Below, one piece after another: positions 14,051-22,535 of a stretch of DNA of 22,535 bases. Both the position numbers and the translations under genes were made by a program. The notes below the pieces were generated by a model that worked only from the letters and a program-made list of their open reading frames with translations, had not been told where the DNA came from and did not search any database. This DNA is from Bacteroidales bacterium (GTDB lineage Bacteria; Bacteroidota; Bacteroidia; Bacteroidales; UBA7960), in the NCBI GenBank assembly GCA_007123065.1, contig SKSI01000060.1, forward strand, positions 1 to 22,535, read 5' to 3'. How positions within the stretch are numbered: position 1 is the stretch's first letter; the number at the start of each line of letters is the position of its first letter.

Positions 14051-17000
14051 TTATTTTTGGATGCGCAACATCTTGATTGATCGGGAAGAACCACGTTCAG
14101 TATGCATCCTGCAAATATAGAATCCATTGTTGAAACTTGAGGTGTCCACTTGTATTTCGTGGGTGCCGGCCTGCATTAGCTCACTGTCAAAAATATTTAG
14201 AATACGCCTCCCTGCGATATCATAAATTACCAGACTCACTTTCTCTTCGGATTGTAATTCAAAGTGTAGGGTTGTTTTTTCTTTGAATGGATTGGGAAAG
14301 TTGTTTAGCTGAATACCGGAGGATGATCCCGGCTTTACTATATCGTCCGTTGAAGTAGAAACATCAAACTCGTCGGTGCCACCTGCTTGCCAGTATCGTG
14401 CACCGAATTCCTGAAAATATTCGTTGGCGACTCGTGCACTGTAAATGATGAGGGTGTTTTCGTCGTTGCGGAAATTTGCATTTGCAGACCAGTTATGTGA
14501 TCCGGTGATGATTTTTGCATTCGGGCCGCCTTGTTCCCCGTCAATAATGGCATATTTGTGATGCAGGAGGCCAAAAGTTCCCTGTGGCAGATGATGAACG
14601 TCTGCCCAGCCGCTTAGATAGCCCCACTCGCTTGCAGGACCACCGATATCACCCAGCACCCCGCGTACGGTAACTCCTTCGTCGAATCGGTTCCGCATTA
14701 CGTTGGTGATGGAACGTCTGGTGATCAGATTCAAAGCGAAGTCGATGGTAGAAGCTGCGCCTGATATCTTACTGTTAATCCGGGCTTCTGTATTGCCCTG
14801 CGGACTGAAATACAACTCTACTCTTGTTTCATCAGTCCCGATCCAGAAGATCGAAGGGTTTACTATTTCTTTGTAATAGCTGAATTTAGCCTCGTCGGCG
14901 TTGAAGCTGCCACTTTCCGCACCCCACATCTGGTTGAACTCCCTTTGGTATGCACGTGTTATGGCTACATCCTGAATAATGACCATGTTCTGGAACTGGT
15001 TGTTTGTGCCCTGATCTGTTGCATTCCACGAACTGGTTATCAGGGTAGGCACGGCCGGGTCATTATGTTGTGCATCAATAACAGCGAATTTATTGTGCAT
15101 CTGCTCATTGCCAAGGCTTTGAACAGCCGGAACTCCCGCGGCTGCAAGGCCGGCAATCACGGGGTTTGTTGAACCTGTGTGTCCGGAGGCAATAACCCTT
15201 ACTGTTACACCTCTGTTGTGTGCATCAAGTATTGCACTTGCAACGGCGTCTCCCACTGACCCGCTGATGCTGTAAAAAGCAAATTCTGCTGTTTCCTCCG
15301 CCTGATTGATGTAATCAATAAGTTTCTGATCAAAAGCTATTTGCTCTTGTGCTTCCTGGTAAGTAGCCAGCTCATGTGCTACATCCTTATTAAAAAATAC
15401 GCTGATAGCTCCGGTAGAACCATGAGGGGAAGCAGTAGAGCTGATGTGCATGGCCGTGGCGCTGGTATCTGCATCAAAGGCAGAGCGAAGTTGTACCTTG
15501 TAGATAGTGGCAGCATCAAGGCCGTCAATTGTGATGCTGTGCGAAGTTTTGTGCGTTTCGTCAACAATGTGGCCCATTTCGAAATCAGGTGTTTGGCCGT
15601 ATCGGATCTCTGAATGTCCGGCATGCATGGTTTCCCATTCAAAGGTGATGGAATGCTGAGTAGCTGAAGCTTCGTAAGGAGGTGTGGTTAAAATAATTGG
15701 ACCGCTTAATACTTCTATGTCGTTACGGAATCTTGGCAGAAGCTGTTCTGAGTTTCCATGCCTTCCGGCAATTCCGGTTAATCGTGCCAGGCCTGAAGGG
15801 ATGATCGTACCCGGTATGTTTGTAGTGTTTTCTATCCTCACTGTACCGGTTCCTGTATTGTCATAAACATTATAGCTTGAACCTCCGGAAAAAATACCCG
15901 TGTCAAAGAACTCCACTTCGTTTACCATAACAAGTGAGCCTTCATAATTGCCGCTGTTAAATTGTTGAAGATTTATTTCTACAGGGTCCTGAATGCTGTT
16001 TGCCTCGGGAAAAACTTCAAAAAAGGTATCATCAAGGATTTGGATGAGGCCATTAACCTCACTGAGTGTTCCTTGCAAAACAATCGAATCACCGATAACG
16101 GCCCCAACCAGATATTCATCATCCATTATGGATTTGTTGTACCATGCAATACCGGCCGTCTCATCCTGAAGGTAAACCGGTCCGGCGAACTGATCTGCCA
16201 CGGTGACCCATCCGGTAATAGTGACCGGAGTACCCAGGGGGAGTGTACGGGCTTCTTCAATAGTTATTGGCACTGATGTATCCAGTGCCTCTGCCGTCAG
16301 GTTAAGGGTAAAGGTTTGATTCTGCGGGTCATTGGTCGTGAGTGTTAGTGCGCCTTCATAAACACCCTCCTCGTCCGTTTCAAAAGAAAGATCAAAATTT
16401 GCTGCTTCCTGATGCGCCAGTGTCACATTCAGATTGCCGTCTACAGTAAACCAATGTCCGCTGATGTTGTGCGCGGAGATAACCAGATCTTCAAGACCTG
16501 TATTGCGAATCTGCAATTCGGCTGTTGTCGGCCCCGGTACGATGCCAAAATCAAAAGTACTGCCGTTTTCGTATGGTGTGCTGTTCATTCTGAGTAGAAT
16601 GGAAGGGTTTTCTGTAACCGGAATGTAGTCATAGACCAAAATATCATCAACATTGATGCGGTTTCCGTTGGTCTTTGAAAACTTAAAACGGATGTTCCCT
16701 TCAATATTTTCTTCCAGGACATATTCTGTTAACTCATCTGTCAATTGTATCGTTGAACCAAGATTGGTCCAGGAATTGCCCTGGTTTGTTGAATAGCTGA
16801 TCTGAATAGCACCGCCGGTATCTGCACTGAAATTGGCAGCGAAAAAACGCAGTTCGCTCATGCCGTTTGGAAAACAGAATGCCATATTGATGGATCCGTT
16901 TCTGATCCGTGCCGATTGCATTCCGTTTTTTTTGTCCTGCGGCAGCGTTCCTATCAGCGCGTCATCAAAAAACCATGTTCCAGTTTCTAATTCTACATTT

Positions 17001-17116
17001 GCTGCCGCATATGACGTTTTTTCGCCATCTTCGAAATCTTCAAACAGTTGTGCCTGGATTGGTGCTGCGGTAAAAAAAAGCAGGTAAACGGTAAAATGTA
17101 TAAATAATAATCTCAT
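14051..17116 (-). CDS. T9SS-secreted multidomain protein with two phospholipase D HKD motifs
   Basis: A 1021-residue exported protein. After a signal peptide (about 1-22, ending IQA-QLFED) come a beta-sandwich of binding-module type (about 24-165), an Ig-like domain (about 180-278), two OB-fold-like segments (about 283-370 and 380-470) and a fibronectin type III domain (about 473-562). A PLD-type catalytic pair follows. HKD motif 1 has His674, Lys676 and Asp681, with SSWN at 695-698. Motif 2 has His852, Lys854 and Asp859, with GSHN at 872-875. This is the form of PLD-family nucleases and phospholipases. The tail (about 937-1021) is a type A T9SS sorting domain: NNFPNPF, YDIAGRRI and a basic end. 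It should therefore be released or surface-attached. OB folds next to a PLD domain favour nucleic acid as substrate, but this is inferred. It lies 74 bp after the serpin gene. Confidence 0.9.
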   Translation of the reverse strand: MRLLFIHFTVYLLFFTAAPIQAQLFEDFEDGEKTSYAAANVELETGTWFFDDALIGTLPQDKKNGMQSARIRNGSINMAFCFPNGMSELRFFAANFSADTGGAIQISYSTNQGNSWTNLGSTIQLTDELTEYVLEENIEGNIRFKFSKTNGNRINVDDILVYDYIPVTENPSILLRMNSTPYENGSTFDFGIVPGPTTAELQIRNTGLEDLVISAHNISGHWFTVDGNLNVTLAHQEAANFDLSFETDEEGVYEGALTLTTNDPQNQTFTLNLTAEALDTSVPITIEEARTLPLGTPVTITGWVTVADQFAGPVYLQDETAGIAWYNKSIMDDEYLVGAVIGDSIVLQGTLSEVNGLIQILDDTFFEVFPEANSIQDPVEINLQQFNSGNYEGSLVMVNEVEFFDTGIFSGGSSYNVYDNTGTGTVRIENTTNIPGTIIPSGLARLTGIAGRHGNSEQLLPRFRNDIEVLSGPIILTTPPYEASATQHSITFEWETMHAGHSEIRYGQTPDFEMGHIVDETHKTSHSITIDGLDAATIYKVQLRSAFDADTSATAMHISSTASPHGSTGAISVFFNKDVAHELATYQEAQEQIAFDQKLIDYINQAEETAEFAFYSISGSVGDAVASAILDAHNRGVTVRVIASGHTGSTNPVIAGLAAAGVPAVQSLGNEQMHNKFAVIDAQHNDPAVPTLITSSWNATDQGTNNQFQNMVIIQDVAITRAYQREFNQMWGAESGSFNADEAKFSYYKEIVNPSIFWIGTDETRVELYFSPQGNTEARINSKISGAASTIDFALNLITRRSITNVMRNRFDEGVTVRGVLGDIGGPASEWGYLSGWADVHHLPQGTFGLLHHKYAIIDGEQGGPNAKIITGSHNWSANANFRNDENTLIIYSARVANEYFQEFGARYWQAGGTDEFDVSTSTDDIVKPGSSSGIQLNNFPNPFKEKTTLHFELQSEEKVSLVIYDIAGRRILNIFDSELMQAGTHEIQVDTSSFNNGFYICRMHTERGSSRSIKMLRIQK

Positions 17117-17190
17117 AAATATATGTATGTTAGTCGCATGTAAATAACTATATATCGGCTTAGTTTGCAGTTTTTATTTTTTTTGAAGAT

Positions 17191-18426
17191 CTATTTGGAT
17201 GGATTCATCACCCGGCCTGCAAACAGGATGCTGTTGTGCTGATTTTCTTTAATGAAGAACAAGAAAGGTTTATTGGCAATAAAAGCTTTTCTGGGATCGG
17301 GGTCGATGGATGTTTTTCTGATGATTACCACGGCAGTGGCGGCAGCTGCTTCGGTACCCTCCTCGGCCACTTCGATCATGGCCTGATGGATCACTTTATC
17401 AATTTTAAGATCCAGGTCTCCTGTCATTCCCGAAAAATCAGCGTATCTGTTAAAGGGCTGTGCCATTCCCATACCGATCAGCACTTCTTCCAGATCAAGC
17501 TTTGTTTCTGCTTCGAATTTTGGTATAAAAACATCAATTTCAGTACTTTCCAGACTGTTAAGCATGTTTTCAAAATCATCACTGCTAAGAGACTTCTCGA
17601 TTGCTTCCATTTGAAGTGATTCTTTTGGAAGCAAGATGACCATTGAAAAGTTATTTTCAGAGTAGGGGATTTCCAGCAACTGCATCCCTTCATCTTCAAA
17701 ATAGGGAAGTGTGTCGGTGCTGTGCATAAAATCGGCCATTACAAATTCCCTGCCTTGCAGGTAAAAGTGGTTTTCGCGGGTTTGTTCGGGATCAAACTCC
17801 TTAAGCCACGGTCCAAGAAAGTGTATGGCATTGACCAGTACCATTCTTGTGTCATCTGTTAATACGCCAGGCGCGATAAGGTCTTCAATTTTCTCTCTGG
17901 TTTCATCATAAACCCAGTCATTGATCTCTTTTCGTACCACCTCCCTGTTGGCTCTGAAATCCACCTGGAAAGTTTTTGAGTCATAAATATCTTCAACAAT
18001 ATCAAAGAAGCTCTGGAGGAAGTTGTAGTCTTGCTGGGCCCAAATGCTATTCGCGATGTTAAGCTGAACGTCATCATTCCTGCTATAATCCAGCGCATTC
18101 AGGTATGCACCGAAATTTGCATGAAACAACACCTGGTCCGTGTCGAAGTGCATCACTTCGGCCATTTCCCGCAGTGTTTCGTTTCTTGCCCCGACATAAG
18201 TCATTGCCAGCGCGGTAGAAATACTGAACGGAGAGATCACCATATTCGCGCTTTCATAAGGGATTTCCTTTAAAAGATCTAATGCAAACTGATTGTTTCC
18301 TTGAGCAATCTTGCTGATTTCCGTGCCTTGATCCATATCGGTTCCTTCTTTGTATGCTCTGTGAGAGCAGGATGCGAGCATCATTAAAAAAATGAATATA
18401 AAAGTGAATACAATTGATTGTCTCAT
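17191..18426 (-). CDS. Serpin lipoprotein with predicted Arg-Lys reactive site
   Basis: A 411-residue serine/cysteine protease inhibitor of the serpin fold. A lipobox (LASC, Cys20) shows it is a lipoprotein, held on the cell envelope. Serpin marks include NMVISPFSISTALAMTYVGA (61-80), VNAIHFLGPWLKEFDP (198-213), IPYSENNFSMVILLP (253-267) and the closing KPFLFFIKENQHNSILFAGRVMNP. The hinge EEGTEAAAAT (355-364) is the inhibitory type, with small residues that allow insertion into the sheet. Counting as in alpha-1-antitrypsin (Gly357 as P15), P1 is Lys371, P2 Arg370 and P1' Thr372, pointing to trypsin-like or Lys-specific proteases. As I recall, the Bacteroidota serpin miropin of Tannerella forsythia also has a Lys-Thr bond there. 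A TAAGTTTG box lies 43 nt upstream. The T9SS-secreted PLD gene follows 74 bp downstream. Confidence 0.95.
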   Translation of the reverse strand: MRQSIVFTFIFIFLMMLASCSHRAYKEGTDMDQGTEISKIAQGNNQFALDLLKEIPYESANMVISPFSISTALAMTYVGARNETLREMAEVMHFDTDQVLFHANFGAYLNALDYSRNDDVQLNIANSIWAQQDYNFLQSFFDIVEDIYDSKTFQVDFRANREVVRKEINDWVYDETREKIEDLIAPGVLTDDTRMVLVNAIHFLGPWLKEFDPEQTRENHFYLQGREFVMADFMHSTDTLPYFEDEGMQLLEIPYSENNFSMVILLPKESLQMEAIEKSLSSDDFENMLNSLESTEIDVFIPKFEAETKLDLEEVLIGMGMAQPFNRYADFSGMTGDLDLKIDKVIHQAMIEVAEEGTEAAAATAVVIIRKTSIDPDPRKAFIANKPFLFFIKENQHNSILFAGRVMNPSK

Positions 18427-18469
18427 AAAAAGTGAATTAAATTAGGCCTTGTTGTGTTTTTATATTTTA

Positions 18470-18477
18470 CAAACTTA
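18470..18477 (-). promoter_or_regulatory. TAnnTTTG -7 box of the serpin gene
   Basis: The minus strand reads TAAGTTTG, an exact match, 43 nt before the serpin ATG at 18426. No good -33 element was seen. Confidence 0.45.
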
Positions 18478-18654
18478 CAACATATTTATAAACATTCCTT
18501 TAAGGAGCTGCGCAAATATCATTCCACGATTATCTTGTTGTTAAGTATTTTGAGCAGTTTGTGTTGAGCTTTGAGAGATTAAAGATGTTAAAGACCGATT
18601 TCTGTTATTTTGAATATATGGCATCATTTGCTGCGACATATAGCAAAAATCATG

Positions 18655-18662
18655 TACTTTTG
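18655..18662 (+). promoter_or_regulatory. TAnnTTTG -7 box of trxB
   Basis: TACTTTTG is an exact match 51 nt before the trxB ATG. A TTTG at 18627-18630 may be the -33 element, although the 24-nt spacing is longer than the usual 19-21. The rest of 18478-18654 shows nothing clear. Confidence 0.5.
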
Positions 18663-18713
18663 CGTTAGTCAATGATGGTATTTTTAATAATCAGATAATT
18701 TCAGAAACATATT

Positions 18714-19649
18714 ATGAGTGATCAGACAGAAAAAATCAAGTGTTTAATATTGGGAAGTGGTCCGGCCGGTTATACCGCGGCCATTTATGCCGCTCGTGCA
18801 GATCTTAAACCTGTTATTTATCAGGGATTACAACCGGGAGGACAGTTAACCATTACCACGGATGTGGAAAATTATCCAGGATACCCTGAAGGTGTCAAAG
18901 GGCCTGATATGATGGTAGACTTCCAGAAACAGGCTGAGCGCTTTGGTACGGATGTAAGGTATGGAATGGCTACATCGGTAGATCTTTCCGGGCGTCCCTT
19001 TAAGGTTGTTATCGATGAAAAAAAGGAGGTTCTGGCTGAAACTTTGATCATTGCCACCGGAGCTACCGCAAAATGGCTTGGTCTTGAATCAGAGCAAAAG
19101 TTTAATGGCTTTGGTGTTTCTGCTTGTGCTACCTGCGATGGTTTTTTCTATCGTGGACAAACGGTAGCGGTTGTTGGCGGTGGTGATACAGCCTGTGAAG
19201 AGGCATCCTATCTTGCCAAGCTTTGTAAAAAGGTGTATCTGATCCACCGGCGCGATGAATTGAGGGCATCAAAAGCGATGCAGCACAGGGTGAAGAAGGC
19301 TGAAAATATTGAGATCATCTGGAATCACCTGCCCAAAGAGATCGTTGGAGACAAAACGGTTAATGGTGTTATGATTGAGGATGTCAACACGGGAAAAGTT
19401 TCCAGGCTTGATGTGGAGGGGTTCTTTGTTGCGATAGGGCATAAACCCAATAGCGACATATTCAAAGGACAACTTGATATGGATGAGAATGGTTATCTTG
19501 TCACCAAATCCGATTCAACACAAACCAAAGTGCCCGGTGTTTTTGCAGCCGGAGACGTTCAGGATCATGTATATCGACAGGCAGTTACCGCTGCCGGCAC
19601 CGGATGCATGGCGGCAATCGAAGCGGAGCGATTCCTGGCCGATCAGTAA
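18714..19649 (+). CDS. trxB: Thioredoxin-disulfide reductase
   Basis: Cytoplasmic flavoenzyme that passes electrons from NADPH to thioredoxin. At 311 residues it has the normal length of a low-Mr bacterial TrxB. The FAD site is LGSGPAGYTAAIYAAR (13-28), and GGQLTITTDVENYPGYPEG (42-60) is the usual following stretch. The redox pair is Cys138-Ala-Thr-Cys141 in ACATCDGFF. The NADPH site has VGGGDTACEEA (154-164) and HRRDELRAS (178-186), whose arginines select NADPH. The closing FAD segment is FAAGDVQDHVYRQAVTAAGTGCMAA. All key residues are present. A TAnnTTTG box lies 51 nt upstream, and the kinase gene starts 48 bp downstream on the same strand. TrxB could also feed electrons, through thioredoxin or a membrane carrier, to the exported MsrB encoded elsewhere in the window. 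Confidence 0.97.
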   Translation: MSDQTEKIKCLILGSGPAGYTAAIYAARADLKPVIYQGLQPGGQLTITTDVENYPGYPEGVKGPDMMVDFQKQAERFGTDVRYGMATSVDLSGRPFKVVIDEKKEVLAETLIIATGATAKWLGLESEQKFNGFGVSACATCDGFFYRGQTVAVVGGGDTACEEASYLAKLCKKVYLIHRRDELRASKAMQHRVKKAENIEIIWNHLPKEIVGDKTVNGVMIEDVNTGKVSRLDVEGFFVAIGHKPNSDIFKGQLDMDENGYLVTKSDSTQTKVPGVFAAGDVQDHVYRQAVTAAGTGCMAAIEAERFLADQ

Positions 19650-19697
19650 GTCTGTAAAAATATTTCTTGCAGGCTGTAATTACGAACAGTCGAGGGG

Positions 19698-21575
19698 ATG
19701 ACAGTTTTTGTTTTCTTTTCAGTGGTTGCATTATTACTTTATCTACAGGCAGGATTGTTTCTTTTTTTCAGAAAACCTGTTGTTAAAGTAAACCGCCTGT
19801 TTGCCTTTATGCTATTTGCACTGGCCTGGATCTCTTTTTTTATTTTGTTAATCCAGTTTGCTGATAATCTAAGTGTTGTTTATCTCCTCGATAGGATTAA
19901 CATGTTTGGGTATCTTGCCTTTCCGCTGCTTTCCTTATTGTTTTTTGAGCGCGCAACCCGTTTTGGCCATCAGGCAATCCGACCTGTTATTTTCATTGTC
20001 GGAGCTATTGCTGCTGCCATTATGGTCCGTTATATGCTTAATCCACATTCGCTGAAAGTTTTTTACGAAGGAGCTTCCGGAATGTGGTATTTTGAAGCCA
20101 ACATCCAATCCGTTTGGGTCGTTCTCGCCGTATTGTACAACCTGGCATGTGCATTTCTTGTTCTTTTCATGGTTTTGAATTTTTTTGTTCAAACGATAGA
20201 ATCTCATAAAAGAAAAGCAACAATTCAATCGCGAGTTTTCTTGATTTCCTTTTTTGTTTTTTTGATCATCGGCTTTTCAAGTCACATCTTATTTCCTTTG
20301 CTGGGAGTAACAGTGTTTCCCGCGATGATTCATCTGGCTGCTTTGCCAATGGTGGGTGCAATTTTTTTGTCTATCATACTGCTTCACCCGCAAACTTTTT
20401 TCAGGGAAATGATTTCCCGTATTTTTATCCGGAGGATCAAAGAGTTTGTTTTTTTTCTAGATCACAATGGTTTGATTTATTCAGCCAATCAGTATTGTCT
20501 GGATGAACTGCATTACAGTCTTTCTGATATGGCAAATAAAGAACCCGGCTATTTTTTAAGGCCCTCCGGAATGGTTGCAAAAAAAATGGAAGATGCCATC
20601 ATGGGTTATAAAACCGAAGACCTTGTCTGTCTGATGATTCCAGCCAAAGGTTTACCCATTCCGGTTTCTCTGAGCGTTACGAAGGTTTATGATGCTTTCC
20701 GTAATATGATCGGTTTCTTGTTAATTGCCTCTGATTTCCGACAAACAAAATCTTTGTATAAAGAACGGGGTGCGCGTTTGCGATCTGAACAAAAGCTGAT
20801 CAGACGAAACCTTGAGCTTGAAGAAAAGATTCAGAAACGTTGTTCGGCGTTAATTGACATTCAGGAAAAACTGAATTCGGAGCATAAAAAACAGGAAGAA
20901 GCTGAAAAACAAGTGCGGGAGGAGCTTCGAAAAAAGGAGGATCTGTTGCGAGAGCTCCATCATCGTGTAAAGAATAACATCCAGATGATTATTTCCTTGA
21001 TCAACATGGAACAAGGAAAAACAGTCACCCAAAGAGGTTCTGATTCGGATTATGGAAGTATTGCCAACCGAATGCGGACCATTTCAATGATCCACGATTA
21101 TTTTTATGACACCCCTTACCTGGGTAAGATCAACTTCAGGAATTTTGTTGACAAGGTTGTTGGAGAATTGCGCGGTATCTTTGTCGGCAAGTCTTATGTT
21201 CAGGTTAATGTTTCATTCGAAAGAACTGTTCTGCCGATCGATCAGGCTATTCCTTGCGGAATTATAATTTTTGAATTGCTGAGTAATTCGCTGCAACACG
21301 CCTTTAATAATAATGATCCTGAAGTAGCCGTACATGGAAACTCAGCGCAAATTCACCTTAAGGTATTTTCAGAGAATAACCGGTTACGAATCCATCTTTC
21401 CGACAATGGGCAAGGTATCTCCTTGATAAACAGAAAGCCGGAGAAAAAAAATATCGGTTTACGTCTGGTAGAGTTATTGGTTGACGAATACCTCTATGGA
21501 ACCGTTGTTTACGCAAATATCAAAGGTGCTTCAGTTCAGATTGATTTTGAATTGGTCGAAAAACAAGGACTATGA
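19698..21575 (+). CDS. Membrane sensor histidine kinase (multi-TM, PAS, HisKA_2)
   Basis: A 625-residue sensor kinase. The N-terminal about 235 residues hold around seven membrane helices, the form of the 7TM histidine kinase sensor region. A PAS domain (about 245-350, VFFLDHNGLIYSANQYCLDE) and a long charged coiled coil (about 350-415) follow. The kinase core is the HisKA_2 type: LLRELHHRVKNNIQMIISLI with phospho-acceptor His422 (or His421). The N-box has Asn530 (ELLSNSLQHAF), G1 is DNGQG (570-574) and NIGLRLVELL (585-594) is the G2 segment. No receiver domain is present and no response regulator is adjacent. The stop codon overlaps the start of a paralogous second kinase (ATGA), so the two are translated together. 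It lies 48 bp after trxB with no clear promoter of its own. Signal unknown. Confidence 0.92.
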   Translation: MTVFVFFSVVALLLYLQAGLFLFFRKPVVKVNRLFAFMLFALAWISFFILLIQFADNLSVVYLLDRINMFGYLAFPLLSLLFFERATRFGHQAIRPVIFIVGAIAAAIMVRYMLNPHSLKVFYEGASGMWYFEANIQSVWVVLAVLYNLACAFLVLFMVLNFFVQTIESHKRKATIQSRVFLISFFVFLIIGFSSHILFPLLGVTVFPAMIHLAALPMVGAIFLSIILLHPQTFFREMISRIFIRRIKEFVFFLDHNGLIYSANQYCLDELHYSLSDMANKEPGYFLRPSGMVAKKMEDAIMGYKTEDLVCLMIPAKGLPIPVSLSVTKVYDAFRNMIGFLLIASDFRQTKSLYKERGARLRSEQKLIRRNLELEEKIQKRCSALIDIQEKLNSEHKKQEEAEKQVREELRKKEDLLRELHHRVKNNIQMIISLINMEQGKTVTQRGSDSDYGSIANRMRTISMIHDYFYDTPYLGKINFRNFVDKVVGELRGIFVGKSYVQVNVSFERTVLPIDQAIPCGIIIFELLSNSLQHAFNNNDPEVAVHGNSAQIHLKVFSENNRLRIHLSDNGQGISLINRKPEKKNIGLRLVELLVDEYLYGTVVYANIKGASVQIDFELVEKQGL

Positions 21576-22535
21576 CAGCATATACCATCATCTCGGCAAT
21601 GGTTTTTGTTTTGTATCTGCAAACCGGAGCTTATATACTCTGGAAAAACCCCCAAGTTCCTCTGAATCGGTGGTTTTGCGGAATCGCTTTATTTCTTGCG
21701 GGATTCTCATTGTTTACAACTCTTTTCTTAAGCGAGAATCTGGTAGTTTTTCAATATGATTTAGTCAGAATGGCTGGTTGGGGCATGCTTTCAGTGATGT
21801 TGTTCCGCTTCTATTCTTTGTTGACCGGTCACACCAGAAACCGGATTTTACATGATGGGTTGTATTTTTTCTTCATCATATTCGGCGCCGGGTCCAGCTT
21901 ATTTTTGTTTGTTGTATTGCACTCATTTGACCACACCAGGTTATATCTGCTGGAAGACTGGTTCTGGCTAAACCAATTTTCTTATATCGTTTATTATGTT
22001 CTTTTGATTATTCTTGTAGGCTCAACCATCGTGATGTTTGTGCATTGGAGAAAAGGATTTGTCTGGCAAAAGGAAAAGAGGCGATTGTTTGCTGGTGCAA
22101 TTATATTTGCTGTTGCCGGAACCGGGCTAATTGTTTTTGGGTCAGTTTTTCCGGATATCAAGGTTGTTCATTTATTAAGATTGCCACACCTGTTTCTGTT
22201 GCCCTGGTTTATTAGTGTAGGCTATGGTTTTGCCCATTATCGTTTTCTTCCGCCTGATCCGGCCAAAGCATCCCGCAAATTGTTGCTGGAACTGAAGCAG
22301 CTTCTGTTTTTTTGTGATAAGAATAGCCGTCTGCTGGAGATAAATCCGTTTGCCGTGAAATTAACCGGGAGTAGAAGCGCTGAAATTCTCGGTGATAGGG
22401 TACAGCTTTTATTTATTAATTATCAGGTTGTTGATCAGTTGATCAGCGATGCAATCATCTCAGGAGATGGTGGCCCTGTTGAGGTTTTACTCAGAAACCG
22501 GAATGGTTCTGATATTCCGGTATTGCTTTCTGCAA
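21572..22535 (+). CDS. Second membrane sensor kinase, N-terminal part (cut by window edge)
   Basis: From the ATG at 21572, which overlaps the upstream kinase stop as ATGA, the frame stays open for 321 codons to the window end. The first about 230 residues again form around seven hydrophobic helices. They match the upstream kinase at many points: MTAYTIISAMVFVLYLQTGA against MTVFVFFSVVALLLYLQAGL, then a short loop with a conserved Asn-Arg and similar helix order. A PAS-like start follows (FFCDKNSRLLEINPFAVKLTGS, with GDRVQLLFINYQ). The kinase domains, if present, lie outside the window. This is a tandem duplication whose sensor halves have diverged. By its paralogue it should be a histidine kinase, but the output domain is not seen. 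Confidence 0.85.
   Translation, partial: MTAYTIISAMVFVLYLQTGAYILWKNPQVPLNRWFCGIALFLAGFSLFTTLFLSENLVVFQYDLVRMAGWGMLSVMLFRFYSLLTGHTRNRILHDGLYFFFIIFGAGSSLFLFVVLHSFDHTRLYLLEDWFWLNQFSYIVYYVLLIILVGSTIVMFVHWRKGFVWQKEKRRLFAGAIIFAVAGTGLIVFGSVFPDIKVVHLLRLPHLFLLPWFISVGYGFAHYRFLPPDPAKASRKLLLELKQLLFFCDKNSRLLEINPFAVKLTGSRSAEILGDRVQLLFINYQVVDQLISDAIISGDGGPVEVLLRNRNGSDIPVLLSA

Noticed and set aside
18478..18654. Possible RNA gene or riboswitch between serpin and trxB
   Set aside because: AT-rich sequence with no stable stems or recognised motif found by eye.
1..22535. CRISPR array, IS element, tRNA or prophage
   Set aside because: No regular spaced repeats, transposase or integrase motifs, terminal inverted repeats or cloverleaf sequence noticed on either strand.

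Overview
The window looks like a chromosomal segment of a Bacteroidota bacterium. Four signs support this: a SusC/FecA-style TonB-dependent receptor with an N-terminal carboxypeptidase-regulatory-like domain, a secreted protein with a C-terminal type IX secretion (T9SS) sorting domain, a lipobox-bearing serpin, and several intergenic TAnnTTTG boxes (the Bacteroidota -7 element) with no clear Shine-Dalgarno sequences. No tRNA, rRNA, IS element, phage gene or CRISPR array was seen. The genus cannot be named from the sequence alone.

Layout. 1-890 (-): N-terminal part of a TonB-dependent receptor, cut by the window edge. 891-1188: its control region, with a -24-like box, two tandem 16-bp sites and a short remnant of a DUF418-type protein. 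1189-3501 (-): hybrid histidine kinase. 3636-4754 (-): two-gene unit of an SRPBCC protein and an exported MsrB. 4923-5849 (+): integral-membrane HELGH metallopeptidase-like protein, converging on and overlapping an MscS-type channel at 5842-6771 (-). 7048-9447 (+): orphan FtsX/MacB-type ABC permease behind a convincing sigma-54 promoter with an upstream inverted repeat. 9458-10723 (-): patatin-like phospholipase, whose stop codon shares a hairpin with the permease stop. 10876-13984 (+): three-gene cassette of a membrane alkaline-phosphatase/sulfatase-fold enzyme, a methyltransferase with a kinase-like N-terminal region, and a 61-residue YIDPGTGS membrane protein. 14051-18426 (-): serpin lipoprotein followed by a large T9SS-secreted protein with two phospholipase D HKD motifs. 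18714-22535 (+): thioredoxin reductase, then two tandem paralogous multi-TM histidine kinases, the second cut by the window edge.

Themes. Much of the window concerns the cell envelope and its sensing: receptor, channel, permease, membrane protease, lipid hydrolases, secreted effector and protease inhibitor, and three sensor kinases with no stand-alone response regulator in view. Thiol redox repair appears twice (MsrB, TrxB), though the two genes lie far apart. The points most worth following are the 10876-13984 cassette with its kinase-like catalytic loop, the shared 16-bp operator/enhancer-like motif in front of both the TonB receptor and the permease, and the serpin whose predicted P2-P1 pair is Arg-Lys.
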